Program-made: the position numbers and the translations under genes
The notes under the pieces: generated by a model
What the model was told of the DNA's origin: nothing
Databases searched by the model: none
The model's input: the letters and a program-made list of their open reading frames with translations, nothing else
Shown: piece after piece, positions 44,747 through 57,349 of the stretch
Numbering within the stretch: position 1 is the first letter of the stretch
Layout: each line of letters starts with the position of its first letter
DNA from: Musa acuminata AAA Group
Lineage: Eukaryota; Streptophyta; Magnoliopsida; Zingiberales; Musaceae
NCBI RefSeq assembly: GCF_036884655.1
Contig: NC_088330.1
Coordinates: 37,244,501-37,308,500, forward strand
DNA: 64,000 nt
Direction: 5' to 3'

Positions 44747-47700
44747 TTATAATATTATTATTATCCTATAGGGTCCTCCTGTGTGTATATATACTGAGAT
44801 TGTTGGACTAGTTGCGATTGGGTTGACTAGGAGTCCCCTGGCATGACTTGTATGGCTGGATGTTTTACCAACCGTTGAAATGACAGATATATTTCATCTC
44901 TTTTTTTTTAGTTAATTAAACCTATATAAAAATGATTCGGTTTGTAATCCTAAATTAAATTTTTTTCGTGCCAGCTGTGTGTGTAGGCCTAAAATTGGAC
45001 CGGATGGGGAACATGACCGCTAACTGGTTTGACTGCCGAACCGATTTCCCGGTTCGATCAGGTGTCATCAATCAGCACGATATCATAAATCTATTTATTT
45101 TTTTTTTAATTTTAAAAAATAAAAGGTAAATTATTATTAAAAATAAAAAAATAATGGTTGTTACCAAAGTGAGTTTGAACTGATTGATTGGTTTGAGTGG
45201 TGTTGGATTTCCAATCAATGTAGTCTTTTCTTTCCATAGGAAGATTTGGGAACAAAATAAAAGATGTAAAATATAATATCATTTTCTAGTGTCATGGTAT
45301 GATTTCTGTGCTAATCCACCACCATGGCAAGCTTGTCGCTAATGACGTTGAATGCTTTGTCGTGGAGTCAAAAAATGGTAGTTTGTCGTCTCAGTAAATA
45401 TAAGAAGAAAATGTACTATAAACTTATTTCAGTAATAAAATAATTAATTATGGTAAGATTACTTCTTGAAGAAAGAGTCTCTTCTACTGTTCCTTTCTGA
45501 TGACACTTACAAACTCTCCTTAACCTACTATCTTTATCCATGTTGGAATTCAGATAAAATTGTGACTCAAAATATGTAACGTCAAACTCAATAATAGGCA
45601 ACTATTTATATATTATGTATCCTAACACTCTTGCTGGCTATATAACACGGTAGACATAGAAACGACAACGCGTACATCTTTTGAGATGTATTACGTGACA
45701 CCAAGAATGTCTCAGGTTGAATTGATTCGTTCATTGATGATTGGGTTTATGTAGCATCAACATCATCTGGAACACTCACGAGCAACTTCCTTTCCCTTTA
45801 AATCTGTAATATACCAACATTCTTGTTCTTCGAAGAATCATATGGCGAGATTTACTGAGTTATACATATGCCTTCCACAGCTTTATGATTTCCACAGTAA
45901 CATATCATTTTATTTTATCTCTATCCTCGTTCTTTTTATAGTCCGATTAACCACTTAATTATTTTCATGAAAACAATGTGAAATAGTGTGAGAAGTAAAT
46001 TGTTATATAATTGGTTTGATGTTGATGACTATTTGACATAGAATGTGATAAAAACTTTTGATCATAATTTTATTTTACCTTTTTATAAAAGAAAAATGAG
46101 GAAGACTGAATTATATACCAAACATCTTCAACCTTATTAATTTATGCCAAGAAAGATTGAGATGTCGAAAACCTCGAGGAGGAGTTAATGATGTTGATAC
46201 AGATAGTTGTTGATCCCTTTTGGGCATAGTAGCATCATGCTCACTAAATATCTAATAACAACAGTGAACTCGTTTGGTCCTTTAGCCACATTATGCATGA
46301 GATACCTTGGATTCATTTGCACCGACGACTGGTTTTCATCCTCCATAGGAACTCACATGGGCATGCACAATGGTAAACAAGTGGTTCGTAGTCATCCATC
46401 CTCCATAGGACTGGTTTATAGTCCAGTCTTCTAATGCATTTTAAGTTCATCTTGATTTCTATAAGAGAAAGAAAGAAAAAGGAATCACGAATCTATGTAG
46501 GTAGGAGCTCAAAATCAAAGAGCTGTATCTTCCACTGCTTGGAAACAAACAAGGTGGTCATTAATGGATGTGTCAACTCCAACGAAAAGACCATGAGAAC
46601 CTATTATCCTAGGAAAAGAAAACAGAAACCAAGAATCACTATCGTTCTTATTGATCTTCTTCGACTCAAGGAATTTCTTGTGCAGCAGATCGAGAAAATT
46701 GATGGGAGCGAAACAGTAGCGGTTGCAGGAAACAAAGCTTGAGATCGGAGGAGAGGAAAGCAAACAAAAGGGGAATCCAGCATTCATGTTCCGAGAAATC
46801 CTTCATCCATCCTGACATGGCACAGTAAAATATCTTTCTTCTCCCGGTCTGTCTTCAGTTCCGACAACCATTAAATGAGAGAAGCTTCACCGCTACTACA
46901 GCTCGGAAGGCGTTTGGATCCTTTACATCATTTTGTTTGTCAGCCAAAGCAGAGATGTTGTGAGCACAAACAATAGGGTTTAGGGTTTATGTGATAGCTT
47001 ATATCATCTTCATATAATTCGGGTGCCATCGGAGATCACCAAAAGAAATCCAGTGGACTGTATCACTCACACACCCCTGAAACATGGTAGGCCGATGATG
47101 ATGATGATGATGATTCGGACCCTCACAAACTGGCCTTGTCGATCATCGTTCTTCGACAGGTTACATCATCCCTGAAATTTCCGATGGTGGTTTCCAAAAG
47201 CCGACCTCAGGCGGCCCCCCAGCGAATATGATTCTTTTGCTCCTTCCACCGCCTATACAAGTCTTTGGAATTTGTAGGATCGGTGGGTAAGAACAGTGCA
47301 AACGTCAAAGCGTGATCAACTGTTCCTGTGGACGCAACCAGCCGAATCGGGAGCATATATTATGGGGAACCGAAGCATCATGATCCGTCCCTGAATTCCA
47401 CGTTGAGAAGCAGTGGGGAGTTGGTGCGTTTAGAGGAGGAAGATGGAGATTAGTGAGGAAATAGGGAGATGTTAATGGGATGATTCCATAATGAAGATAA
47501 GTTCGTTTCATCCCCAATATCACAGCCCCCACCAGTGATTACTTTTTATCTTGTCACATCACCTTTCGTCCCACTGTCAAGCTTTGTCTCCATTGACACA
47601 GAAGCCCTAGCTGTGCACCGATGCACTTTCTCTCTCACTCATTCAGCTCGTTGATTTTTCTCATTGGTGTAGGCAAGACCTGCCCAGAAATTGAGCAGGA

Positions 47701-47989
47701 TTCTCGATCTCCTTTTATTAGGCCGAGCAAGAGTTCCACGGGCTTTGGGACTCCCCTCTTGTGTACAGAAGAAACATGTAGGCTTTCGGAATCTTTTCTC
47801 TCGTAGCCAGACATCAGCCACTGGAAACAGTAAGCTTCTCTTACCTCTCGTCTTTCCTTCCCGTTCAGATGTGATCCCCTGATCATGGCTTTCTAGGTCT
47901 TCTAGTCCTTCCTCGTCTCCAACAAAACGTCAGCCGCAACCACATAGGCAAAATCCATGCTGATCTGAGCTAGATCTGTAGTAGAGTAG
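44747..47989. other. Intergenic region between SLU7 and the ALOG gene
   Basis: The start is the SLU7 3' UTR. The rest contains no recognised gene. ORFs at 46207-46434 and 46434-46742 are unlike any family I know. A telomere-like AGGGTTTAGGGTTTATG occurs at about 46976-46992, and a GAT run at about 47095-47111. Confidence 0.45.
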
Positions 47990-47992
47990 CTC

Positions 47993-48044
<52 letters not shown>
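47990..48044. repeat. (CT)n microsatellite in the ALOG leader region
   Basis: About 27 CT units with one CTCG interruption, 250 bases upstream of the ALOG start codon. CT-rich runs are common in plant 5' UTRs and core promoters. Confidence 0.93.
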
Positions 48045-48047
<3 letters not shown>

Positions 48048-48292
48048 ATGGAAATGGCTAGATCATCTAGCTTCTCGAGCTTGTCAACAGGTAAGTGAAG
48101 AGGAAGAGAAGTAGGGGGCAGCCGCTAAATAGGTCATCGTATTTCATGGTCGTCGTCACCATCATCCATTCGTTTTCTGTCAGCTGTGACTCGAGAGTCT
48201 TATGCAGGATGAGCTAAGGAAGTGTAGAAGGAGTCGGAAGGATCACTGAGAAGAAGAAGAAGAAGAAGAAGAATCTACAGTGATCCTCCTTC
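48048..48292 (+). promoter_or_regulatory. ALOG gene leader with upstream ORF and possible 5' UTR intron
   Basis: ATGGAAATGGCTAGATC at 48048 starts a short upstream ORF that runs into a strong splice donor, TCAACAG/GTAAGT at 48091. Possible acceptors lie at 48180 (TGTCAG) and 48280 (TCTACAG). Splicing would leave the upstream ATG out of frame with the ALOG start at 48293. A GAA run lies at 48250-48270. Both the intron and the upstream ORF are inferred. Confidence 0.4.
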
Positions 48293-48889
48293 ATGGAGTT
48301 GGTACCAAACCCAGATAGCCCGCATTCCAAGAACAGCGGTGCCATCAGTCCCAGTAGCAGGCGGCAGAACTTTAGCACCACCTCCTTGGCCGCTGCCAGC
48401 GCTGGCGGAGCTGCCACCTCCTCTTCCCCTCCGTCGTTAAGCCGCTACGAGTCTCAGAAGCGCCGCGACTGGAACACATTTGGTCAGTACCTCAGGAACC
48501 ACCGCCCACCGCTCGCCCTCTCCCAGTGCAGCAGCGCCCATGTCCTGGAGTTCCTCCGCTACCTCGACCAATTCGGCAAGACCAAAATTCACACCCACAT
48601 GTGCCCCTTCTTCGGCCACCCCAACCCCCCCGCGCCGTGTCCGTGCCCCCTCCGTCAAGCCTGGGGCAGCCTCGACGCCCTCATCGGCCGCCTTCGTGCT
48701 GCCTACGAGGAGAACGGTGGCAAGCCTGAGACCAACCCATTCGGCGCCCGCGTCGTTCGTCTCTACCTCCGCGAGGTTCGTGAAGTCCAGTCAAAGGCAC
48801 GGGGCGTCAGCTACGAGAAAAAGAAGCGCAAGAAGCCACCACCACAACAAGAGCATCACCATCCTCCGCCGCCTCCGCCCGCAGCCTGA
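48293..48889 (+). CDS. ALOG-domain protein (LSH/G1-like)
   Basis: ALOG (Arabidopsis LSH1, Oryza G1) proteins are small plant nuclear regulators of meristem and floral-organ identity. The single exon encodes 198 residues. The ALOG domain spans about 51-175: [40 protein letters not shown], a zinc-ribbon insert with [11 protein letters not shown] and CPCP (His100 to Cys118), [20 protein letters not shown] and [19 protein letters not shown]. The nuclear-localisation run EKKKRKK follows at about 175-181. The N-terminus is Ser/Ala-rich and the C-terminus His/Pro-rich, both low complexity as usual in this family. No introns, matching most ALOG genes. The ATG at 48293 gives the expected length. Orthology to a specific LSH or G1L gene cannot be settled without a tree. 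Confidence 0.93.
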   Translation: MELVPNPDSPHSKNSGAISPSSRRQNFSTTSLAAASAGGAATSSSPPSLSRYESQKRRDWNTFGQYLRNHRPPLALSQCSSAHVLEFLRYLDQFGKTKIHTHMCPFFGHPNPPAPCPCPLRQAWGSLDALIGRLRAAYEENGGKPETNPFGARVVRLYLREVREVQSKARGVSYEKKKRKKPPPQQEHHHPPPPPPAA

Positions 48890-51800
48890 TCTACCTGCAT
48901 TAGATCTATGTGCGTGCATTAGCTATGTGGTGAGCTTCCCTTCATTCCATTTGGTTGCCATCATCATCATCATCATCCCTTTATGTGCTCTTTAATTCCC
49001 AGCTGATTGAACCTATGAACCAAACTGCTGCTACATATTTAAAAGTATCTCATGAGATGTCGGTTTTGTGCAATTAAATCCATTATATGATCTGAACATT
49101 TTTGGTGCATTAAAATAGTCCAGTAGCTGCAGTGAGTGGTAGTGCTCTATCAGTCTAGTGGGGGGAAAACAAAAGAAAAGGAGAGGGGGGGAAACAACAC
49201 AAGTACAGTACGCTCGTGGAGGTAAAAAGCACCAGCTAAGAGGGAGCAACTGCTGCAGAGAGACCTCTGGTCGTGGGGAGGACTCTCCATGAATGGTAAA
49301 GAACAAAGAGAGGGATGTGTTCACTATTGTAGTTTTGACTGAAAGAGGTCACTGCGACGGGGTGTACTTAAGATTCTTATAATGGCAATGCAAGCATCTA
49401 TTTCGCCCACAGCTCAGACCAACTTTTCTTCTTCTTCTTACGGTATCAAAAGCTTAAGTGTGGAGACCTTATAATATCTTGTCAGTCAGTAGTACCCATG
49501 TATGGTTTCTTTTCCACACATTTATAGAACTGGGAGTCAGTGCTGCGATTCTGCAGCAACTTTTCAGATACCTTACCATTCATTCTAACACCCATTTTCT
49601 TTTCCTGCCTCGCTATCATCTCTCCCTCCTTAGGAATTATCCTCAGCACCGGCCGTGTAGGACTCTTTCATTTCCAAGGTTTCCTTATAATCCACCACCC
49701 CTTGGGCTTGCCGTTCTCGATGTTTTTGGCAATCACAAACGCACCCACCCACTCCGACTTTACACTCGCAGCGAACCCAAAGCTGATCCCAAGGTTGTGA
49801 TCGAGATTGCCACAGGTATTCGTCGATGGAGGCGTAAGAAAGAATCGAAAACTTGGGGAATAGGCATCCCAAGATTGTGGTCTCACACTGTGTTGCTATG
49901 AATGATTGGATGGCATTTAAGACTCCTACCGCTGGGAGTGTGAGCAGACTCCAATATCTTCTTTTTACACTCCACTCCACTCCACTCCACTCGATGGGAA
50001 TAGTGTAAGGTGGTGGTAATATATTGATTGCATCGGTGGTACTTGTGCATCTTTAGAAATTCCTCTTCATTGATGAGCATGACCACCACTGAGTTGGCTC
50101 TTATACATGGTAAAAACCATGGCGTCCTCGAGCAGGAGATACGGCGGGGTTTAAGGTATCCTCCAGATTAGCGTTGAGTTGCATGACCTGCAACTCGCAG
50201 GCTTGTTTCTTCTTTGTGTCAGTTTACTTGCTAGTTTGAGGATTACTGGATCTGTGACAATGCAAATTCTCAGATGACTTGTCATGCAATGACATGACTT
50301 TCTATCTTGGAACCCTTTTTTAGCAGGTAAAAGTATCAGAATTAGCAAGTGAAATAATTCTTTTTCCTTCACACAGTAAACAACTCTACATTGCAATCAG
50401 CACATAATTCATTTTTGGCTTTCATCGTATGATTCTAGGGTTTCGATGCTAATTGTTGCATCTACATGCAGCAGCAGCAGCTGATAGGTTTTGGTATCAG
50501 TATTGCAGATGGTTGACATTTGACCGCTTTGCTTCACTTCATCTGCATGTAAAAGTGATCTTTGCATGGTTTATGCTCCATAGATGCTTCTACAGGAATG
50601 GTTGTCATCTTGTGCCATCAGCTGTTGTAGACTACATATTTTAAGGGTAGGAGATCGGAAGACTCGTGCGGTGAATCTATTTAACTGAAAGGTTGATCAT
50701 TTCAAGGCAGTGATGGATGGATTCTTATAGTTCCCATGTCGTGTTTCCAGATTCTCTTCCTATTTGGATCATCCAAGTGAAACCTTCGTCTAAGTTTCTA
50801 AGGTCGTGTCATCCAGAATAAAATAGTGTGGTAAGATTCAGCTTGTCGAGGTCCTGAGATTGCACCATCCTAGTTTGGATCGAAGTGCAGGTGAGGAGCA
50901 AGTCCTTGAGCTCATGCATCTTCCTTTATGGATCTTATCAAGTATGCCCTAATCATCAGGTATCAATAATGTCTTGGATCCTCTAACGACACAGATAAAA
51001 AGCAGTGACAAAACATATCAGTCCAAGATCTTGAGCTACACCACTGTAAGATTGATATGGAAGAAGATTAAGGAGTAGTAAATGTCAGGTTTTGAGAGAG
51101 AACGAGCTACAGCTAATTTCCTATTTCTCCTTGTGCACTAGAAAAGCTTATAGTTCTTCTTTTCCTGCATCTAGAAAATGTGAATAGCAACTAGCTTTCC
51201 ATTTTTAACAGCAGTTGTGCACTAGAAAAGTGACTTCTCCTTTTACAGTGCAAGTATTTTGCTTTTAGCCTCTGATATATTTCATCCAATTAAATGTGCA
51301 AAGTAAGAATGGCAATTTATTTTAATTTGTTTGATTTGTTTTCTCTACTACATAAACTCACAATCACAAAATAATGTTGTGCATCTTAGAAAAAGATCAC
51401 AATTAATGGTTGAGATATTGATCTTATCATTTTTGTCTTAGCTAGTTTACATGGTTATCCAAATTAACTTCCAAACAGTGCATTTTCTAGTGATTCAGAT
51501 ATTAAGCCAAACATTTCTTGGTCTCATCTTTTCTCTTCTTTTTTTTGGATCATCCAAACCGAACTTTACTATAGATGATTCACATGCATAAAAATTACTA
51601 CACTACCATAGTTAATCATGAGAACTTTGATTTGGACCTCTTTGATCCAATTGGAGAGAGATGAAAAGAAATCAATATTGCCGCTCGTATATTCTGAATG
51701 GAGATACAGAAGATCGAGACGCAGAATGTTTCTTATTCGAGAAGGTAGATTTGGAATCGACATCGATTTGGATTGTGATGCCTCTCAATTTCGAGTCTGG

Positions 51801-53053
51801 TGATCCTTTAGATATGGTTTTGTAGCCAAACGAGTGTTCATTTGCGTGCTTCTAATTGAAATCTACATATGCTTGACAACATTTGACAACATATGGTTTT
51901 CTTTCCGGCAATTCCTCTTCCATCTTCCTCTCTCTACGAGCCTTTGAAGCATTGAATGTTGGTAGGAAAGCAGTACAAGGAGTGACTGTTGATCCTTCTA
52001 TCGTACACACAGTCTATGAACATGAAGACACTAAACCACATCCTTTACTCTTTCAGTCTTCTTCCTTGCCCTATTTAATGGAGTAAAATACCAGTGATGT
52101 TAAAGCAAAAAATTCCAACATCAGTTCCATTTGATGTGGTGCAATAGTAGCAAGAGAGAGAACAAAGCTTGACATGATCAAGCGTTGAACCTTGTAACAC
52201 AAGGGTTTATACATATGCTTATTAGGTTTCCAAGCTCAATGTTTTTGATTGTAACTATCATAGCAAATCAGAAGTACAGTACACTCAAGTCTGCTGCTGG
52301 GATTAAACCCACGCTCTTCCTTCATACCGTTGCAAACCATCCAAGTTGCAATCATGGCACACAAATAGAGATAAGAGAGACGAGAGAGAGAGAGAGAGGA
52401 AGGAGTCACAATCGATCAACACATAGGATGCAACATAAGTGTCCCTCTGGAGAATCTTTTTAGCGTTTCAAAGCCTCCAAACATAAATGGGACAAAATAG
52501 AATCAATACTTGAGTGCCAAGTGAATGATTATGGCTAATGATCAAACCATGTGGCAATCGCTGCACTTGCATCACAATCTAAAGCTGTTCACTTTCACGG
52601 AAGCTTCCATCGATGAAGAACACTCGATGCCGATGCCTGCCGCGTTCATCTGACCCCCATGTTGCCAATCGAGACTCACTTGAACAGGGAATGCAAGTGA
52701 AGACTTGCAATGAAGTCTCTTCAGAGCTTTCTGGCAAACAGTGGAACTGGAGATTGCTATCATACGAATACAAGGAAAGCGATAGTCCGCCATGGACATC
52801 GATTGTTTCTTTCTGGATCCATACCAAGGATTGTTTCTGCAGATCACTGACTCTTGTGACCAAACACTATCTTCTGCTTGTCACCTACTCCTACTCCTCC
52901 ACCAGAGGCTCGACCAATACAGCTAACACGTCCTTTTAACCTACTCCCAATCAAGCATGACTGAACCTTTGGCTTCTCTGTCTTCCTCGATTCCTAATAA
53001 TTTTTCTTCTATTTTATTTTATTTTGTCATGGTGGTGTGTTCATATTAATCGA
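48890..53053. other. Intergenic region, no gene recognised
   Basis: Begins with the ALOG 3' UTR. ORFs at 49458-49901 (+), 49630-49980 (-) and 52572-52939 on both strands show no family motif and overlap each other, so I do not call them. A GA run lies near 52381-52398. No RNA gene is seen. Confidence 0.4.
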
Positions 53054-53605
53054 CTAATTTCTCGTTAGCATGATGAGAGGCAAAGCATCGGATCCAAATT
53101 TTCCATTAATATTTTCTCTATTATCTATTATATTGATTTGATGATGATAATTATTAGCAGTGGCAGCATGTTTTCTCTCGCTGCGTATGGTCACTGTGTT
53201 CCCTGGCAGGAGTGCGAGGATGGGGTCAGGCCAAGGCGTGTAGTGGCAAAAGAAGGGGCCTGCAAATTCTTGTGAGCTGATGTGACGCCTCGGAGCACGA
53301 GGGCTGCTTCCCTCGATGTCGGCGTTGCCCGTGGCACCAGTGGCCGGCGCCCACACGTCCGCCCCAGGGGAGTGGGCCCCTGCGGCGCGTACGGAGACGC
53401 CAGGTGGGGGGCCGACGTCCCGTCGTCGTCGTCCCCGGTGTGTCAGCGTGTTTCCTGAAGCAGTAAAGATATGGCGGTAGCGGTGGCCGCAAGCCACTCG
53501 CCTTGTCTCTCCCGTCCCACCCTTTCTCGGGCTGTACGAACGAACGCTCACGGATTTGACCTCCCTATGCGGGTTGATGTGAGGTGCATTAATTGGCACG
53601 GCCAA
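53054..53605 (-). CDS. Hypothetical ORF in a GC-rich island (doubtful)
   Basis: A 183-codon frame is open on the minus strand across an isolated GC-rich island (about 53200-53520). The protein is Gly/Ala/Arg/Pro-rich in the middle with no domain, signal peptide or membrane span that I recognise. The last 40 residues lie in AT-rich DNA and look random. A second minus-strand frame (53226-53492) is also open, which weakens the coding case. It may be a small unknown gene, part of a longer spliced gene, or a CpG-rich regulatory island. Confidence 0.2.
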   Translation of the reverse strand: MAVPINAPHINPHREVKSVSVRSYSPRKGGTGETRRVACGHRYRHIFTASGNTLTHRGRRRRDVGPPPGVSVRAAGAHSPGADVWAPATGATGNADIEGSSPRAPRRHISSQEFAGPFFCHYTPWPDPILALLPGNTVTIRSERKHAATANNYHHQINIIDNRENINGKFGSDALPLIMLTRN

Positions 53606-54045
53606 CAGGCAATTAGTGGGAGGAGAAGGGTTAGGAAGAAAGCAATCGGACGGTTCTCATTAGATGACATTTCTGCCCAAATTTCTCAGGTATTTCTATT
53701 TGTTTATCATAATATTGTGTGTATATATATATAATTTATGAAATTTTTATAGTAAAATTAACAATGATAAAACAAAAGGAAATTTGCAGAAACTTCAAAG
53801 AAGATTAGTAGAATATATTTTGTAATCATGTGCTGGCATCATCATGCATCCCCTCCCATAGACCAACCCTAAAGATGGTCTCAACCATTGAGGTGGCCAT
53901 TCGGCCACCCAAAAAGACTAGCAATTATTGAATAAGCTTGTCGGGGTGTCATTTGCAATCATTCAATACCCAATCAAGGATTGGGTATGACGTTAGATGG
54001 ATGGTCTTTAATCTTCAACTATTGTTCGTATTTTTGTGTGTGTGT

Positions 54046-54080
<35 letters not shown>

Positions 54081-55190
54081 GATATCTTTTGTAGATTATT
54101 TAATTATCTACTAATCCATAATATTGATTATAATCATATTTAAATTATTATTTATAATATTACTTCTAGTACATCAATTATAACCACCTAGTTAATATGA
54201 TATTAATCTTTTTTATTGAGACATCCTACATCTGAGTTAATGTATTGTTTCACCAGGTGATAAGTTTCTCGAGTCTCCGTATAAGTAATATTTTTTTAAA
54301 AAAAATAAATATATTATTAATAAATTTTAAAAACTTAAAAATATTAATTTATTCAAAAAAATTATAATTACCTTTATTCTATAACATAACACACTATAGG
54401 TCATCTGAGGAAGGTTTTGGGATGCACTAATTATTTGGTTTGGGCTAGCCATCAGAGGTCGTCAACTCTAACACTTGTATTCAATTGCCTTTTAACAAGC
54501 CCAATCCAAGTTCAAAAAAACCCAACCAAGCCTAGTAGCATTGTTTGCTGTAACCATCACTATTATTCATTTTTTCTATTTTTTTGGGTATATATCGCAC
54601 AAAAGCTGATATTTCTATATGGAAGCTTGGAAAGTTTAACCATCACAAGGACTTTTAAATAAGCCCTACGAATAAGAACATACAAGCTTGATCATAGGTG
54701 TGCATTGTTATGATGCTCTGCTCAATCTTGGGTATTTGCAGATTCCTCAAGGCCTTGAGCTGATTAGATGCTCTGCTCAATCTCGATTTACTGGTACAAC
54801 TTATTTGAAAAAAGTTATCAAACAGCTTCTTCACCAGCTTAGTTAAAAAAAAGTAGTAATCATAATTTAGTTAAAAAAATTAATCCTAATAATATTTCCC
54901 TTATTTTGTTCTGATTGCTGGCAATCTTTGCCACCATATTAGAGCCATATCTTCCTACTGTATAGAAACCCTGCTTCACCAGCTAATCTTCATCAATTTC
55001 CTTATAATCACAAAATCCAACATTTTACTAACCAACCTATCATTTTGTATGAATATTTCGTTTTATAAATACTAAAACACTGAAAATAAGAAGAAGAAAA
55101 AATCCATATATAATTAAAAAGTCAAAAGATACATGAAGAAATATAAAAACACATCTTAATTTGCTATTATGACATGCACTGCATCATTAA
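53606..55190. other. Intergenic region with microsatellite
   Basis: AT-rich DNA with no recognised gene. A GT run followed by a GA run occupies about 54035-54080. Confidence 0.45.
54035..54080. repeat. (GT)n(GA)n compound microsatellite
   Basis: GTGTGTGTGTATGTGTGTG passes directly into AGAGAGAGAGAGAGAGAG. Confidence 0.9.
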
Positions 55191-55330
55191 TGGACAATGT
55201 TTCATTGTTTACTGAACCATCTGCCATTAACAATGTACAAAGGTTCACCCAATAACAATGAATATAATTTCCCTAAAGTCTACGAGAGGCTTGTTTATGG
55301 TACAAAACATACCCCTGCTTTTCTTTAGGT
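55190..55330. repeat. Direct repeat copy C (partial)
   Basis: Contains GTTTACTGAACCATCTGCC, then TACAAAGGTTCACCCAATAA, CCTAAAGTCTACGAGAGGC and CTGCTTTTCTTTAGG. These words are shared with 57310-57455 and, in part, with 55565-55655. It is the shortest and most diverged of three copies. Confidence 0.7.
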
Positions 55331-55544
55331 AACCCATTCATACATCCTATCCTAATTCTATTGATGAACTTCTACGACAGCCAAACATCTCTTACTTGGG
55401 CAGTTTGAATGTGATCGTGGAACAAAATGCTGAAGCAAACAATTAAGGTCCCATGCAAATATATGGCACAAAAGAGGCAAGATACAAATCCGGCTCGTCT
55501 AGCAAGTGCCCACCGACCTGCAAGTATCAAAACCATATGCAGTC

Positions 55545-55970
55545 CATATAAGGTTGTATGAAGGTTCACCCAAGAACAATGCGCATGATTGATATTCCTA
55601 AACTTTAGAAGATGCCTGCTAATGAGCAAAAGCAGGCAACTGCTTTTTCTTCGAGGAAGACACATGCACAAACATATACACTAAGATCTAAATATCATAA
55701 ACTACAAGAAAAGAAATGTACTTTTTTTCTCATAAATCAAATATGTCAAAACAATTGGTCAACAGAAACTATAAGGTCACTTATCATCAGAGCCAATAAT
55801 GCTCACTATATGATTTAACATTACATTTATGAGACAGTAACAAGCAGGACTGTCTAACAATAACCTAAAACCCAATCTTACATATTTTAAGTCTATACCT
55901 TCAAAAGAGGGCTGCAAATCATGGGAACTTGAATGCTAAAACAGAACTAACTGGACAACACTTAAAAAGA
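55545..55970. repeat. Direct repeat copy A
   Basis: Shares GGTTCACCCAAGAACAATG, ATGATTGATATTCCTAAA, GAGCAAAAGCAGGCAACTGC, ACAATTGGTCAACAGAAA, GACTGTCTAACAATAA and AAATCATGGGAACTTGAATG with the copy at 57350-57720, in the same order and orientation. The two copies bracket the uL18-family pseudogene at 56.0-56.9 kb. Confidence 0.85.
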
Positions 55971-56009
55971 TATCTATAGACAACCTTAATTGAAGGTCCA
56001 CAAAGAATA

Positions 56010-56930
56010 CATACCTTGGTAGGCCGCTTTGCTTCAGCTTCACCTTCACACCAATACCATGATCAATGATCAATTGAAGACAATCTGAATCTTCCCTTCA
56101 ATTCATTCCCCTTTTCTTGGTGTGCAGACCACATTGTGAATATCATCTTCAATTGCACGTTGGGCCAAAACTATTCCAACAGCAGTACAAGCAGATGCAT
56201 CTTTCCTAGACTTCAAGTCAAACTTTGTCCTTCAGGATAGAGTGTGCCACAGCGATCACCTTGCTCATGATCCTATGAAAAGTAAAATCACGAACCGACC
56301 ATTTTGGAAACATAGATTATCAAGACAGAATGGTAGAAGGTATGGATCAGTGAGCTGGTTAATTGTCAGCATTCTCACCCCTTTTTTCCTCCATTGCGAT
56401 TGATTTAGTACCTTAATGTACATTTTTTATTACTGGACTTACACCCCTTGTTCCAAAGCTTTAGCCACGTTTGGCTTAATGACTTTTTGTTTCTTCTTCT
56501 ACATCATTGAAGTCCTTTATATCAGTTTTGTTGTCCTTTCATGACTCTTTTTAGCTGATTTCTTGCGATGGAACTGTATATTATACCTTTTGAATTCTTT
56601 ATAACCCTTGTTGAGATTGTAGAACAATTTCTTATGCAGCCTCAAATCCTCAATCTCATCAAACTCCAAGGATTCCTCTACTAATGTGGCAGAAGAACAA
56701 GAACATGTCTCATCATTGATCTCCAAAGAGGATGATAAAGTTTCCTTGCCCCCATCAATAAGATCCAACAACTTCATGGGGTTCAAAGAAACCCCCAAGA
56801 GATCAGTGTCAACAACCTCGATCCAGAAACTGTTTTCCAAGTTATCTCTACCAGAAGGTATAATCTGCAGCAACTTGATCATCTGAGAATGATCTGAGGC
56901 CAGTAAACATGCATTGCAAGTTCTTTCCAA
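56010..56930 (-). pseudogene. uL18 (ribosomal L18-like) family gene, disrupted
   Basis: Reading the minus strand downward, the frame 56930-56517 gives a 137-residue stretch with NSFWIEVVDTDLL and DEIEDLRLHKKLFYNLNK. After a stop, degraded sequence leads to INQLTDPYLLPFCLDN, then in another frame HRIMSKVIAVAHSILKD, then FDLKSRKDASACTAVG, VLAQRAIEDDIHNVV and CTPRKGE. A TGA stop (56103-56105) follows, then IEGKIQIV, and in a further frame IIDHGIGVKVKLKQ. This order matches, from memory, a plant family with a long N-terminal extension and a C-terminal uL18-type domain. At least three frame changes and several stops show that it cannot be translated whole. A promoter-like TATA lies about 1.6 kb upstream. 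Assignment to the family is by eye; whether a related transcript persists is unknown. Confidence 0.75.
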
Positions 56931-57349
56931 GGATTATAATGCCCATGCTGCCGAGAAGCTACAGATCTTTAGAGTGAATGATGGATTTGCTGTAAACTTT
57001 TGTCTCAGTGATAGGAGGAACATGGCCATCGGTGTTGCAAGATTACTTCAATCCGGAATCACGTTGTGGCTGGGAGAAGATGATCCATCGTGTGGTCTAA
57101 GTGGGAGGCAATCTGGGGAAGCTCACCATCTTTTCCTGCTCCTCCAGCGAAGAATATCCCTCGGTCGCCACCCATCATTACTACTACTCTATTCCTTCCT
57201 CTGCAGCAGTAGGGCATCAAAGGGAAAGCAGCCCTACAGTTTTAAAAATGTTTGTGTGCATTAAGAAAATCTACATGGCATAATTAAAAAAAATAAAATG
57301 ATTGAACATCCAATGTCTCATCATTTACTGAACCTTATGTCATGAACAA
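56931..57349. other. Upstream part of the disrupted uL18-family locus
   Basis: Open frames exist on the plus strand (56914-57264), but I recognise no product. The sequence probably belongs to the 5' part of the broken minus-strand gene. Confidence 0.35.

Noticed and set aside
49458..49980. 147-codon plus and 116-codon minus ORFs
   Set aside because: The two frames overlap on opposite strands, neither has a recognisable motif, and the base composition is ordinary intergenic.
52572..52939. Overlapping ORFs on both strands near 52.6-52.9 kb
   Set aside because: Three frames are open at once with no family motif; I could not choose between them or support any.
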